A stretch of 64,000 nt of DNA, from positions 62,001 through 126,000 of the forward strand of contig NZ_JABXKQ010000014.1 of the NCBI RefSeq assembly GCF_017114945.1, given 5' to 3'. The notes beneath the pieces are model-generated. The model saw only the letters and a program-made list of their open reading frames with translations, searched no databases and had not been told where the DNA came from. Made by a program: the position numbers and the translations under genes. This DNA comes from Nostoc sp. JL34 (GTDB lineage Bacteria > Cyanobacteriota > Cyanobacteriia > Cyanobacteriales > Nostocaceae). Numbering within the stretch: the stretch's first letter is position 1; every line of letters starts with the position of its first letter. This document shows, piece after piece, positions 44,773 to 54,120 of this stretch.

Positions 44773-47097
44773 ATGACAACAACCCTTGACTTTCTCAGTC
44801 ACCTTAACCCTAGCCAACGTCAAGCTGTCGAACATTACTGCGGCCCGTTACTAGTTGTTGCTGGCGCAGGTTCCGGTAAAACACGAGCGCTGACTTATCG
44901 CATTGCAAATCTGATTCTGAAACACCGTGTAGATCCAGAAAATATCCTGGCGGTTACTTTTACCAATAAAGCCGCGCGGGAGATGAAAGAACGGATTCAA
45001 AGGCTGTTTGCAGAACAACTGGCGATGAAGCAACACGGTCAGCGGTTGGATTTGTTGACAGAATACCAACAAACGCTACTGCGATCGCAGGTTTACAAAA
45101 ATACGATCAAAGACTTATGGTGTGGCACTTTCCATAGTCTCTTTTCTCGCATTCTCCGTTTTGATATTGAAAAATACGTAGACGAAAAAGGACGCAAGTG
45201 GAATCGCAATTTCTCTATCTTTGATGAATCAGATGTTATCAGTCTGATCAAAGAAATCGTTAATAAAGAGCTAAATTTAGACGATAAGAAGTTTGATGCT
45301 CGGTCTGTTCGCTACGCTATTAGTAATGCTAAAAACCAAGGTTTATCACCCCAAGAATTTGAGCAAGAACAACCAAATTATCGCGGACGGATAATTGCCC
45401 AAGTTTACAATTTATATCAAGATAAGTTAGCACAAAATAACGCTCTCGATTTTGACGATCTAATTCTTGTGCCAACTAGATTATTTCAACAAAATGAGCA
45501 GGTATTAGGTTACTGGCATCGCAAGTTTCGCCATATTCTCGTAGATGAATATCAAGATACTAACCGCACTCAGTATCAACTTATTAATTTATTAGTTACT
45601 AATGGCGAAACCAAAAAGAGCGAATGGCAATGGGAAAATCGCTCAGTTTTTGTTGTTGGTGATGCAGACCAATCAATTTACAGCTTTCGGATGGCAGATT
45701 TTACCATCTTGCTAGGATTTCAGGAAGACTTTGGCGATGGTTTGGTAGATGATGACACCCGAACGATGGTTAAGCTAGAAGAAAACTATCGTTCTTGTGA
45801 AAATATTTTGCAAGCGGCTAATGAACTGATTGAAAATAACACCCAACGGATTGATAAAGTCCTGAAAGCGACGCGGGGGTCTGGTGAACAGATTACTTGT
45901 CACAAAGCTGATGAAGAACTTGCAGAAGCGGCATTTGTAATTAATCAAATTAGCACTTTAGAACAGCAAAATCCAGAGTTAAACTGGGGTAGTTTTGCCA
46001 TACTTTATCGGACGAATGCCCAATCTCGTCCCTTTGAAGAATTGTTGGTGAAATATCAAATTCCTTACACAGTTGTGGGGGGAATGAGATTTTACGATCG
46101 CAAAGAAATTAAAGATGTCGTTGCTTATTTAAGAGCGATAAATAACCCAGCTGATACAGTCAGTTTATTACGAGTTATTAATACTCCCCGGCGGGGAATT
46201 GGCAAAACCACTATTGACGCTTTGATGAACGCATCTCAGCAATTAGGGACAACTTTGTGGGAAATTCTCAGCGATGAAACATCAGTTAATACATTAGCTG
46301 GACGGGCTACAAAAGCTGTAAATAACTTTGCCGCAACGATCAGCCGTTGGCAAGCACAAGTCGCCACGCTTCCGGTGACAGAGGTTTTGCAAGGAATATT
46401 AGAAGACTCTGGTTACGTTCAAGACTTGATGAATCAAGGCACAGATGAAGCCACAGATCGGGTACAAAACGTTCAGGAACTTTATAACGCCGCATTGCAA
46501 TTTCAAGAAGAAAACGAAGAGGTTTCCCTAAGAGATTTTCTAAGTAGCGCCGCCCTCAGTTCCGATTTGGATAACTTAAAAGAAGGACAGACAGCCGTTT
46601 CTTTGATGACTTTGCACGCATCCAAAGGTTTGGAATTTCCCGTAGTGTTTTTGGTGGGATTAGAACAAGGGCTATTTCCCGGCTACCGTTCCCTAAGCGA
46701 TCCTGCATCTTTGGAAGAAGAACGCCGCTTGTGTTATGTGGGCATTACTCGCGCCCAAGAGAGGTTATTTTTATCACACGCGCGGGAACGTCGTTTGTAT
46801 GGTTCTCGTGAACCTGCGATGCGATCGCAATTTCTCGACGAATTACCAGAAGAATTAATATCTACAAAACGCGCGAGTCGTCAAAGTTATACCAAAAGTG
46901 CCTCTACTCCGAATGGAAAACAAGACACAACGCAGAATTGGCAAGTAGGCGATCGAGTATTACATAAAACTTTTGGACTTGGTGAAATTACTCATGTTTT
47001 CGGAACAGGTAGTAAGATGTCTGTGGCAATTAAATTTGCTAGCTTAGGACAAAAAATTGTTGACCCAAGAGTAGCGCAGTTACAACGAGTAGAGTGA
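44773..47097 (+). CDS. pcrA: ATP-dependent DNA helicase PcrA/UvrD-like
   Basis: 774 residues from ATG 44773; the TTG 44728 start adds 15 unlikely residues. Superfamily 1A helicase motifs: Walker A GAGSGKT near residue 32, TFTNKAAREMKERI, Walker B VDEYQDTNRTQY, GDADQSIYSFRMA, and motifs IV-VI (LEENYRSCENIL, TLHASKGLEFPVVF, CYVGITRAQERL). The C-terminus has a PcrA-type tail with QVGDRVLHKTFGLGEIT, which contacts RNA polymerase in relatives. It would unwind DNA in repair and replication restart. It is divergent from sbtA and alone on its strand. Firm assignment. Confidence 0.94.
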   Translation: MTTTLDFLSHLNPSQRQAVEHYCGPLLVVAGAGSGKTRALTYRIANLILKHRVDPENILAVTFTNKAAREMKERIQRLFAEQLAMKQHGQRLDLLTEYQQTLLRSQVYKNTIKDLWCGTFHSLFSRILRFDIEKYVDEKGRKWNRNFSIFDESDVISLIKEIVNKELNLDDKKFDARSVRYAISNAKNQGLSPQEFEQEQPNYRGRIIAQVYNLYQDKLAQNNALDFDDLILVPTRLFQQNEQVLGYWHRKFRHILVDEYQDTNRTQYQLINLLVTNGETKKSEWQWENRSVFVVGDADQSIYSFRMADFTILLGFQEDFGDGLVDDDTRTMVKLEENYRSCENILQAANELIENNTQRIDKVLKATRGSGEQITCHKADEELAEAAFVINQISTLEQQNPELNWGSFAILYRTNAQSRPFEELLVKYQIPYTVVGGMRFYDRKEIKDVVAYLRAINNPADTVSLLRVINTPRRGIGKTTIDALMNASQQLGTTLWEILSDETSVNTLAGRATKAVNNFAATISRWQAQVATLPVTEVLQGILEDSGYVQDLMNQGTDEATDRVQNVQELYNAALQFQEENEEVSLRDFLSSAALSSDLDNLKEGQTAVSLMTLHASKGLEFPVVFLVGLEQGLFPGYRSLSDPASLEEERRLCYVGITRAQERLFLSHARERRLYGSREPAMRSQFLDELPEELISTKRASRQSYTKSASTPNGKQDTTQNWQVGDRVLHKTFGLGEITHVFGTGSKMSVAIKFASLGQKIVDPRVAQLQRVE

Positions 47098-47145
47098 TAC
47101 AATCGCAAAAATCCGACTTCTCAAATAAAGCGGGGTTCTTGTTTT

Positions 47146-47439
47146 TTATATTTCAATTTCTTCAAAGTGTTCAACAGTGGGAAATGGCTCATAAAAATGA
47201 TGCAGAAGTTTTTTCCACTCTTGATACTCAGCAGAATTTCTAAATCCAACAGTATGAGATTCTAAAGTTTCCCATCTAACAAGTAATAAGTATTTACCTT
47301 TAACTTCTATACATTTATGCAATTTATGGGATAAATATCCGTCCATTGAGGAAATAATTTTAGAAGCTTTTCTGAAAGTAGCTTCAAAATCGGATTCTAG
47401 ACCAGGTTTAACATGAAGAATAACTGCCTCAAGAATCAT
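47146..47439 (-). CDS. antibiotic biosynthesis monooxygenase (ABM) family protein
   Basis: 97 residues. It starts MILEAVILHVKPGLESDFEA and has YLSHKLHKCIEVKGKYLLLV and VRWETLESHTVGF, the ferredoxin-like ABM fold. Members dimerise and include haem-degrading and quinone-modifying enzymes, but many have unknown roles. The Asn/Trp/His triad of ActVA-Orf6-type enzymes cannot be named with confidence. It lies 48 bases past the convergent pcrA stop and 82 bases past the MATE gene's stop. A soluble, cytosolic, probably oxidative-stress or quinone-linked role is only inference. Confidence 0.85.
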   Translation of the reverse strand: MILEAVILHVKPGLESDFEATFRKASKIISSMDGYLSHKLHKCIEVKGKYLLLVRWETLESHTVGFRNSAEYQEWKKLLHHFYEPFPTVEHFEEIEI

Positions 47440-47521
47440 AAAGTTTTGCGGTGATAATTAAGCTCAATGTTAACGCGATGTGCAACTTAATATTTTGACC
47501 TCTTTCCTTTTAGGCTATCCA

Positions 47522-48874
47522 TTATCCGTGGTTAGTTGTTTTGTTACTAAACCGCAAAGTCATGATAATTGCAGCGATCGCTAAACCAATAGCCAGTCCC
47601 CACCAAAGACCAATCGCTCCATACCCCGACCAGATTCCGAAAGTATAACCAGCGAATAAACCAACACACCAATAAGCAAAAATACCAATCAACATAGGAA
47701 TTCGAGTGTCTTTTAGTCCGCGTAATGCTGCCCCCGCAGTAACTTGCACACCGTCAACTATTTGAAAAATCGCTGCCACTCCCAGCAATTTCACTGCGAG
47801 GACAACCACATCTGCATTGTTTGGATCGTTAATGTCAATATAAAGAGAAATAATCGACTTTGGCACTAACCACAATGTAATGCCTATTACACCCATAGAT
47901 AGAGCTGCAATGGCAATGCCTACATATCCAGCTAGACGAGTAGCAAGCAAATCATTCTGTCCAACTAACTGCCCAACACGTACTGTTGTCGCTAGAGAAA
48001 TGCCCAGTGCAATCTGGAATGATATTGAAATTGTTTGTAAAGCAATTTGATGGGCAGCAAGAGCGTTTGTTCCTAATTGTCCTATTATGAAAGTAACAAC
48101 GGTGAACAGTCCCCCTTCGACCGCAATCAGCCCCCCAATGGGCAATCCAACCTGAAAAATCTCGCCAATAATCCGGCGATGCTCTAGGGGAAAAGCTTTT
48201 TTAGATGAAGATCGAAAAATACTGTAAACTGCAAAGCGAGGCTGATTACATATATAAACTGTCAAAGCAACAAACATACTCCAAAGTGAGAGTGTGCTTG
48301 CCCAACCGATACCAGCTAAACCCAGCGCCGGAAATCCCAGTTTGCCAAACATCAGCACATAGTTAGCTGTGATGTTGAACAGAGTACCCAAAACCACAGT
48401 CACAATCACTAATTGCGGTTGCAACAGAGCAGAAAGAAAGCTTTTAAGTACTGCAAAGCCTAAAGCAGGAATAAAACCCAGTGCGATCGCCCTTAAAAAA
48501 ATATCTGTTAGTGCTACTGTGTTAGCATCTTGCCCTAGTAGAAGTAGTAAAGCACTTCCATTGTAAAGCAGCAATGTAATTGGTATTCCTAGTACCAGAG
48601 ATATCCCTAGTCCCAGGCGGACAATTGTGCCAACTTTTTCTCTATTTCCCGCCCCGTATGCTTGGGCAGCTAAGGGACTAACAGCAGAAACGATACCAGT
48701 AACGATCAACAGACAAAAACTAAAGATAATAGCTCCCAAACCTCCAGATGCAATAGTCTGACTCCCCAACCAGCCCATCATTACCGTATCCACAAAACCA
48801 GTTGCAGATTGAGCCAGTTGTGCTGCTGCTAAAGGTACGGCTAACACGAGGCATTTTTTAACTTCAGAAAACAT
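47522..48874 (-). CDS. MATE-family efflux transporter
   Basis: 450 residues from ATG 48874; the 48928 frame adds 18 residues that look non-coding. Twelve helices in two halves. The start SEVKKCLVLAVPLAAAQLAQ and GFVDTVMMGWLG, with LAAQAYGAGNREKVG after the second helix, match the NorM branch of MATE proteins (Na+ or H+ antiport of drugs and cationic metabolites). GGLIAVEGGLFTVVTFIIGQLG begins the second half. The membrane-embedded Asp of FVDTVMMG is kept. It is alone in its operon. The substrate is unknown. Confidence 0.9.
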   Translation of the reverse strand: MFSEVKKCLVLAVPLAAAQLAQSATGFVDTVMMGWLGSQTIASGGLGAIIFSFCLLIVTGIVSAVSPLAAQAYGAGNREKVGTIVRLGLGISLVLGIPITLLLYNGSALLLLLGQDANTVALTDIFLRAIALGFIPALGFAVLKSFLSALLQPQLVIVTVVLGTLFNITANYVLMFGKLGFPALGLAGIGWASTLSLWSMFVALTVYICNQPRFAVYSIFRSSSKKAFPLEHRRIIGEIFQVGLPIGGLIAVEGGLFTVVTFIIGQLGTNALAAHQIALQTISISFQIALGISLATTVRVGQLVGQNDLLATRLAGYVGIAIAALSMGVIGITLWLVPKSIISLYIDINDPNNADVVVLAVKLLGVAAIFQIVDGVQVTAGAALRGLKDTRIPMLIGIFAYWCVGLFAGYTFGIWSGYGAIGLWWGLAIGLAIAAIIMTLRFSNKTTNHG

Positions 48875-49134
48875 AATGCTTATAACCCGATGTGAAGAAC
48901 AAAGGGTTTTTCCAAAATCTAAACCCATGTTCAGGAGATGTTGCTCCTGGGAACTTGAATCTATCTTAATGGAGTAAGAGGACTCCCGTTACAGTCGTTT
49001 GCGCAGCATTCCGCAGGAAAGACTTAACGTGAGATGAATTACAACCAGGTAACAACTAAGGCGACAACTATCAAATATTTGGTTGATTTTGGTTTTCAAC
49101 GTAATGTTTGAGTTGCTCAACTGTAGTTATCTAA

Positions 49135-50052
49135 CTAAGCTGATTTTAATTGAATAATGCCTTTATCAAGAACGCGATTATCAGTAGCGATCGCACTTAT
49201 TTCTATTCTATCTTTATACACTTCATAAGAGGCAAAACTTAAGTCACTGGTAGAATACCCTGTCCACTCAGAACGCCCTACAGGACGATTACCAGCACCT
49301 GCGCCACAAATTAAGTAAGTTGTACCATCAATAGAACGAGTGCGTTCATAATTATGTTCGTGGCCATTGATGTAAAGTTGAACGCCATATTTTTTAAATA
49401 GAGGAGTAAAAGTTTTAATAAAATCTGGATTATTCCCATATTGACCTGATGAATAAATCGGATGATGACCAAACACTACTTTCCAAGGAGCATTACTAAG
49501 ACTTAATTCTTTTTCTAACCAAGGTAGCTGGTTTTTCCAATCAGCATTTACGTTAGTATCTAAAGCAAAAAATTGTACAGTTTCCCGGCGAAATGTATAG
49601 TAACGTCCCTTCATATTAAAGCCAGCATACTTGACTTGTGGATCACCATTAGCGGTACGAATATCGTGATTACCTAAACAAGCCTGAAATTTCACACCTT
49701 GCTTCAGTAAACTCTGGTAAGGACGCTCAAAAACTGCATTAATTTTTTCAATTTCGCCGTTATTGTAAATGTTGTCCCCAGCTAAAACGACTAAATCATA
49801 AGGATTTTTCTGATGATACGCATTCATCGCTCTAGCCACAGCATACTGTCCTTTAGCCCCAGTTCCCGTATCTGCTACAGACACAAAACGTAATAACAAG
49901 TCTTTTTTGGCTGGGTTGGCGGCTATAGCTGTTGTTGAATCGCTAATATCAGCACTTTGATGATTTTGATGAGCAAACATCCAGCTTAAAAATCCTGTAC
50001 TAATGGCGCTAACACTACTTAAAAATAAAAATTGACGGCGTTTCAGTTTCAT
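49135..50052 (-). CDS. Tat-exported metallophosphoesterase
   Basis: 305 residues. The N-terminus MKLKRRQFLFLSSVSAISTG is a Tat signal (RRQFLFL). The purple-acid-phosphatase-like metal motifs are all present: SVADTGTG, VLAGDNIYNNG, LGNHDIRT, GHHPIYSSG and GHEHNYER, giving two metals. It would be a periplasmic phosphomonoesterase or phosphodiesterase, perhaps used in phosphate scavenging. It is shorter than eukaryotic purple acid phosphatases and lacks their N-terminal fibronectin-like domain. ATG 50052 is the likely start. No pho gene adjoins, and the pstB-like gene is 40 kb away. Confidence 0.9.
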   Translation of the reverse strand: MKLKRRQFLFLSSVSAISTGFLSWMFAHQNHQSADISDSTTAIAANPAKKDLLLRFVSVADTGTGAKGQYAVARAMNAYHQKNPYDLVVLAGDNIYNNGEIEKINAVFERPYQSLLKQGVKFQACLGNHDIRTANGDPQVKYAGFNMKGRYYTFRRETVQFFALDTNVNADWKNQLPWLEKELSLSNAPWKVVFGHHPIYSSGQYGNNPDFIKTFTPLFKKYGVQLYINGHEHNYERTRSIDGTTYLICGAGAGNRPVGRSEWTGYSTSDLSFASYEVYKDRIEISAIATDNRVLDKGIIQLKSA

Positions 50053-50187
50053 AAGTCACCAAATTTAATAAATACTCAGTTTAGCGGAAACAATGAGCAA
50101 TGAAGTGATACATTAAGGCAAAAGAAGGCAGCACCAGTAATAATGTACGTTGTTTGTCTTTGATTCGCTGCTTTTGGTGAAAGTTCC

Positions 50188-51075
50188 ATGTCACAAGACA
50201 ATCAGTCAAAACCGACGGATGAGCAGATAACTCAACCTCCCCAAAAACCTTACCAGAGAGTTCAGCCTTTTTGGAAGGCTAAAATTATCCAACTTCTCCA
50301 AGGGACGATTGGGGTTTTAGAAGTAACTGTGGAGAAACTGGAGACAGCACCCCCACCTGGTTCTGAGGAAAAACCTGGTTTTTTTCAGCAGCTTCTGTTG
50401 AAGTGGGGTGGACTTTTAAGGACAATCCGCTTGTTTTTACCATCAAATTTGTCAACAAAGTTATCAGATACAGCTTTGACGGGAATTGTGACTGGAATTG
50501 CTGTAATTCTCGTTTGGGCGACTACAACTGTATTTACTGGTAAACCTACGGAAATAGCAACTGTTCCCCCGGTTGAAGAGGTTCCGATACCAACACCAAC
50601 GATAACTACTCCACCGGAGTCAGTCGCACCAGAACCACAGCCGCCAGAGAAAATTACGCCGCCGCCAGAAGTACAAATTACGCCACCAACACCGGAACCG
50701 GAACCAGAACCAATTCCTACGCCAACGCCAACACCAACACTAACGCCGACACCCATCATAGAATTGACACCTGAACAAGCCTTGATTGCGGCTATTGAAA
50801 ATCAAGTAGCCGAAATTAGCGATCGCATTGCCTCTGGTCTGATAAAGTCAATTCAAGCCAACTTCCGTACAAGTAACTTGACTGTCAAAATTACTAATGA
50901 TTGGTACACTCTCAATGAATCTCAGCAAGACAAACTAGCTGCGGAGATATTACAACGCTCTCAAGAACTTGATTTTACTCATTTAGAAATTATTGATTCC
51001 CAAAATACACTCATAGCTCGTAACCCAGTTGTTGGGACTGAGATAGTAATTTTTAAACGGCAAACAGCAAGTTAA
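50188..51075 (+). CDS. Pro/Thr-rich membrane-anchored protein
   Basis: 295 residues. The first 85 residues are polar and end in GGLLRTIRLFL; one membrane helix follows at about 98-116 (GIVTGIAVILVWATTTVF). Residues about 130-195 are a Pro/Thr/Glu tract (PTPTPTPTLTPTP), probably spanning the periplasm or cell wall. The last 95 residues (IAAIENQVAEISDRIASGLI and following) form a soluble helical/strand domain seen in cyanobacteria but unnamed. It could link inner membrane to wall or outer membrane. Its function is unknown. It starts at ATG 50188 and is 35 bases before the ATP-grasp gene on the same strand. Confidence 0.78.
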   Translation: MSQDNQSKPTDEQITQPPQKPYQRVQPFWKAKIIQLLQGTIGVLEVTVEKLETAPPPGSEEKPGFFQQLLLKWGGLLRTIRLFLPSNLSTKLSDTALTGIVTGIAVILVWATTTVFTGKPTEIATVPPVEEVPIPTPTITTPPESVAPEPQPPEKITPPPEVQITPPTPEPEPEPIPTPTPTPTLTPTPIIELTPEQALIAAIENQVAEISDRIASGLIKSIQANFRTSNLTVKITNDWYTLNESQQDKLAAEILQRSQELDFTHLEIIDSQNTLIARNPVVGTEIVIFKRQTAS

Positions 51076-51110
51076 AATAATTCGTAATTTGGAGTTTAAC
51101 TTAAGTATTT

Positions 51111-51941
51111 ATGTTAGACAACGTTTTGCTATTGCTCAAAGCTTGTGATAACTTAAACATCAGTTATGAAATTCTTCATCCTTCGGAAAACTTAGTCAAA
51201 ATAAAATTGAATAATAAACAGCATTATTTTTGTAACTATAGCACTCCGTTACTTAATCAAGCAGTAGCACACCTTATCAAAGATAAAGAATACACTTATC
51301 ATGTTTTAAATAAAAAAGTTAAACTTCCTCGGACAGTAGGTTTTCTTTCTCCTTTTTGTGATACCCGATATAAAATTTACTTAAAATTTCCAACTATTCA
51401 AGATATCATATTGGAAATAAAAGAAAATTTTCAAACACCAGTAATTATTAAAAGAAACTCCGGTGCTAGCGGACATAATGTCTTTTTGTGTAAGAATCTA
51501 GATGAAATTGAAACTGCTTTAAAAGAAATTTTTAATATCAATAATAAGTATGATTACGTCGCTCTTGCTCAAGAATTTATTCACATCAAATCTGAGTATA
51601 GAGCGGTTTTCTTAAAAAAAGAGTTAGTTTTGCTCTATGAAAAAGATATAACTGATGCGAAATTTGTCGGTAATCTCAGTCCTCTACACTGGGATGGTGC
51701 AAAAGCCAAGTATATTAACGATCCAGAAATACTGTCAGCGATTGCTAATTTTGCTCAACCAGTTTTTGAAGAGTTAGACCTTGATTATGGTGGTTTTGAT
51801 ATTGTATTAGATCGAGATAATCAATATTGGTTAATTGAAATCAATTCTCATCCAAATTTTGGCATTTTTATTAGAGACAATGGAGAGGAGCCAATATTGA
51901 AAATTTTTGAAAAAATGCTCATTAGCCTAGCCTCAAATTGA
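51111..51941 (+). CDS. ATP-grasp-fold carboxylate-amine ligase-like protein
   Basis: 276 residues. The ATP-grasp signature is visible: PVIIKRNSGASGHNVFLC holds the Lys and Gly-rich loop, AQEFIHIKSEYRAVFL follows, and IVLDRDNQYWLIEINSHPNF carries the Glu-x-Asn metal-binding end. The closest match is the RimK/CphA-type ligase group. The substrate is unknown; it probably joins an amino acid or peptide to a carboxylate. It is 35 bases after the Pro-rich membrane protein and may be co-transcribed with it. It is AT-rich compared with its neighbours, consistent with recent transfer, but this is inference. Confidence 0.82.
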   Translation: MLDNVLLLLKACDNLNISYEILHPSENLVKIKLNNKQHYFCNYSTPLLNQAVAHLIKDKEYTYHVLNKKVKLPRTVGFLSPFCDTRYKIYLKFPTIQDIILEIKENFQTPVIIKRNSGASGHNVFLCKNLDEIETALKEIFNINNKYDYVALAQEFIHIKSEYRAVFLKKELVLLYEKDITDAKFVGNLSPLHWDGAKAKYINDPEILSAIANFAQPVFEELDLDYGGFDIVLDRDNQYWLIEINSHPNFGIFIRDNGEEPILKIFEKMLISLASN

Positions 51942-51984
51942 AGAAATAAATCATCACAAATACGGCGATTCATCGCGTCTCTTG

Positions 51985-52000
51985 CTTAACTCCTAACTTA
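51985..52000. repeat. TAACTCC heptamer at the kinase stop codon
   Basis: The plus strand reads CTTAACTCCTAACTTA. On the minus strand the TAG stop of the GAF kinase lies inside this heptamer-like sequence. Like the sequence between gpsA and lipA, it appears to be a short tandem repeat that supplies the stop. Confidence 0.5.
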
Positions 52001-54032
52001 CCACTCTCATTGTCTGAGTTGGTATCCATACAGTAAAAATCGAGCCGATACTTACAGTTGATTCTACTTCAATTCGACCTCGATGGAGTTCTACAAGTTG
52101 TTTAGTTAAAGCCAATCCCAGCCCAGTGCCTTCGTAGCGGCGGCGATAGGGTGTATCGAGTTGCTGAAATTTCTCAAACAGTAATGGTAATTGTTCTTCA
52201 GGAATGCCAATCCCGGTATCTTCCACTTGAAAAATAGCGGTATTATCTTCCACCCAAAGACGTAAGGTAACGCTGCCACTTTCAGGAGTAAATTTAATTG
52301 CATTAGTTAACAGATTCCAGAGGATTTGTTCTACTCGTTTTGCATCACCAATAAAGCGATCGCGCCTGGGATCGATTTGCAAATCAAGTATGAGATTAAT
52401 TTGTTCGCTCGTTGCTTTTTTTTGCAGCGACTTCACAGCGTTTTCGGCAATATTCACTAAAGAAAATTCCGAAATATTTAAAGCCGTTTTACCAGCCTCG
52501 ATTTGTGATAAATCGAGGATGTCGTTAATCATTCCTAATAAATGTTCTCCACTGTCGTGGATTGTTTGCAGATAACCCCGTTGTCGTTGGCTCAATTCAC
52601 CCAAAGGCCAGCGTAATAACGTCGAAGACATTCCAATCACATAAGTTAAAGGCGTGAGCAATTCATGACTGATAGTAGCGAGAAACTCACTTCTGATCCG
52701 GCTAGCAGCTTCGGCGGCGAGGAGAGCATCACGCAGAGCCATTGTGCGCTCAATAACTCGTTGTTCGAGATTTTGTTTTTCTTGGGTGAGAGTTTGCATT
52801 AACTCAGCTTGGTGAATAGCGATCGCTAATTGTTCTGCGATCGCAACCAGCAAGTTTTTTTCGCTATCATTCCACTGGTGGGGTTCATCGCACTGATGAG
52901 CAATCAGCAATCCCCACAGTTTATCCTCAAACATTATTGGTGCAGCCAACTTAGCCTTAACTTGGCATTCCCTTAAAAAATTCAACAAACACTCTTCCAG
53001 AGCATAAGTTTTTTCGACATCATCCACAGCTAAGGTAAAACCTTGCTGATACTTCTCCCAACACCGAGAGGTTCGGATAAAGCAATTTTTCTCCGTGTAA
53101 TTCAACACCGATGTAATAGCATCTGTAGCACGAGCTTCATAGACAATATAACCTCCATACTTTTGGCAGTCTCCTAGTAGAGATTGATTGTTTGTTGATA
53201 TAAAAGGCGAGTGTCGATCGTTGTTTTCGTGTATATAAAAATAGATTTCGGCAGGTTCCCTAACTGATAGTTCCATACCTGTTGTCAGTGCCGTTTCATT
53301 GAAGGGAATAGTCTCAGACTGGTATGGTTGAGTATTTACTTGAGAACCTGCAAATTTATAAATTACTAATCTGTCTAATTCCAAAAACTCACGCACCTGT
53401 GTAATTGCCGTCGCCATAATGACAGGCAAATCCAGGCTTTTGCGGATCTGCGTTGTTACCTGATTCAATAGCCGCTCTTGAGAAATCTGTTTTTTTAAAG
53501 CATCTTCCACTGGCTGACAGATATAAACTGCTGGCCCAATTGGGCTTGGAGGTGCTATTATTTCTTGGTTTGGCTGAGTTAGGAGATATTCTAATAACAA
53601 CAGCGTGAATTGACTTTGGAGTGTAGCATCATTAGGTCTAATAATTTGCCGATAGCGTTCGAGATTTTGGTGAGTATAAGAATCGCACTCAAACAAGTCT
53701 CTCAACTCGTAGATAAAAGAAGCGATCGCCTCCAAATTAAACGTCAACTGAGCATTGATTTCTGAGTAAATTCCTTGCCCCTCTGTTTCCCTGCTTCCTT
53801 GCTCAAAGGTTCCTACCAAAAGGACGCTAAATTGCTCAGAAAGCACTAATGTAAACTTTTGCCTTTGCCACTCCACAGGTATATAAATCCGCACCAACAT
53901 AGCTTCTGTCAGTACTAGAGCGGCACTTCCCACCGTTTGAGCCATCTGTTCTAACAACTCCCCAAGCTGATTAAATACAACAATAGGCAAGGTTCGAGAA
54001 AAGCTCAAATCAGGAGAACTAAGCATTTTCAA
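51993..54032 (-). CDS. GAF-domain sensor histidine kinase
   Basis: 679 residues, cytosolic. An N-terminal domain (about 1-150) is cyanobacterial but I cannot name it (possibly DICT-like). A GAF domain spans about 190-410; it resembles bilin-binding GAFs (CQVKAKLAAPIMFEDKLWGL, LLIAHQC), with Cys348 at the chromophore position but Leu, not His, next to it. A coiled coil leads to HisKA (His456 in ISHELLTPLTYVI). The ATPase has NLLTNAIKFTPE, DTGIGIP and GTGLGLAL. No receiver is present. It may be a light or redox sensor. Residues about 79-90 are a short repeat-encoded loop. Confidence 0.85.
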   Translation of the reverse strand: MKMLSSPDLSFSRTLPIVVFNQLGELLEQMAQTVGSAALVLTEAMLVRIYIPVEWQRQKFTLVLSEQFSVLLVGTFEQGSRETEGQGIYSEINAQLTFNLEAIASFIYELRDLFECDSYTHQNLERYRQIIRPNDATLQSQFTLLLLEYLLTQPNQEIIAPPSPIGPAVYICQPVEDALKKQISQERLLNQVTTQIRKSLDLPVIMATAITQVREFLELDRLVIYKFAGSQVNTQPYQSETIPFNETALTTGMELSVREPAEIYFYIHENNDRHSPFISTNNQSLLGDCQKYGGYIVYEARATDAITSVLNYTEKNCFIRTSRCWEKYQQGFTLAVDDVEKTYALEECLLNFLRECQVKAKLAAPIMFEDKLWGLLIAHQCDEPHQWNDSEKNLLVAIAEQLAIAIHQAELMQTLTQEKQNLEQRVIERTMALRDALLAAEAASRIRSEFLATISHELLTPLTYVIGMSSTLLRWPLGELSQRQRGYLQTIHDSGEHLLGMINDILDLSQIEAGKTALNISEFSLVNIAENAVKSLQKKATSEQINLILDLQIDPRRDRFIGDAKRVEQILWNLLTNAIKFTPESGSVTLRLWVEDNTAIFQVEDTGIGIPEEQLPLLFEKFQQLDTPYRRRYEGTGLGLALTKQLVELHRGRIEVESTVSIGSIFTVWIPTQTMRVVS
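53770..53812 (-). repeat. short repeat in the GAF kinase frame
   Basis: The plus strand has CCTTGCCCCTCTGTTTCCCT and GCTTCCTTGC, pyrimidine-rich DNA of the kind found between Nostoc genes. On the minus strand it encodes residues about 75-90 (EQGSRETEGQG) without shifting the frame. Confidence 0.5.
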
Positions 54033-54120
54033 TCATTTTGGTAAGAGAGGGCTGAATGCAGGGAAAAAAGTTTGTTTTGATTATGTACTAACCAACAGTT
54101 TAAAACGGTAACACAGGATT

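Noticed and set aside
50385-50759. Gly/Val-rich 124-codon frame on the minus strand
   Set aside because: It is the complement of the Pro/Thr tract of the membrane-anchored protein.
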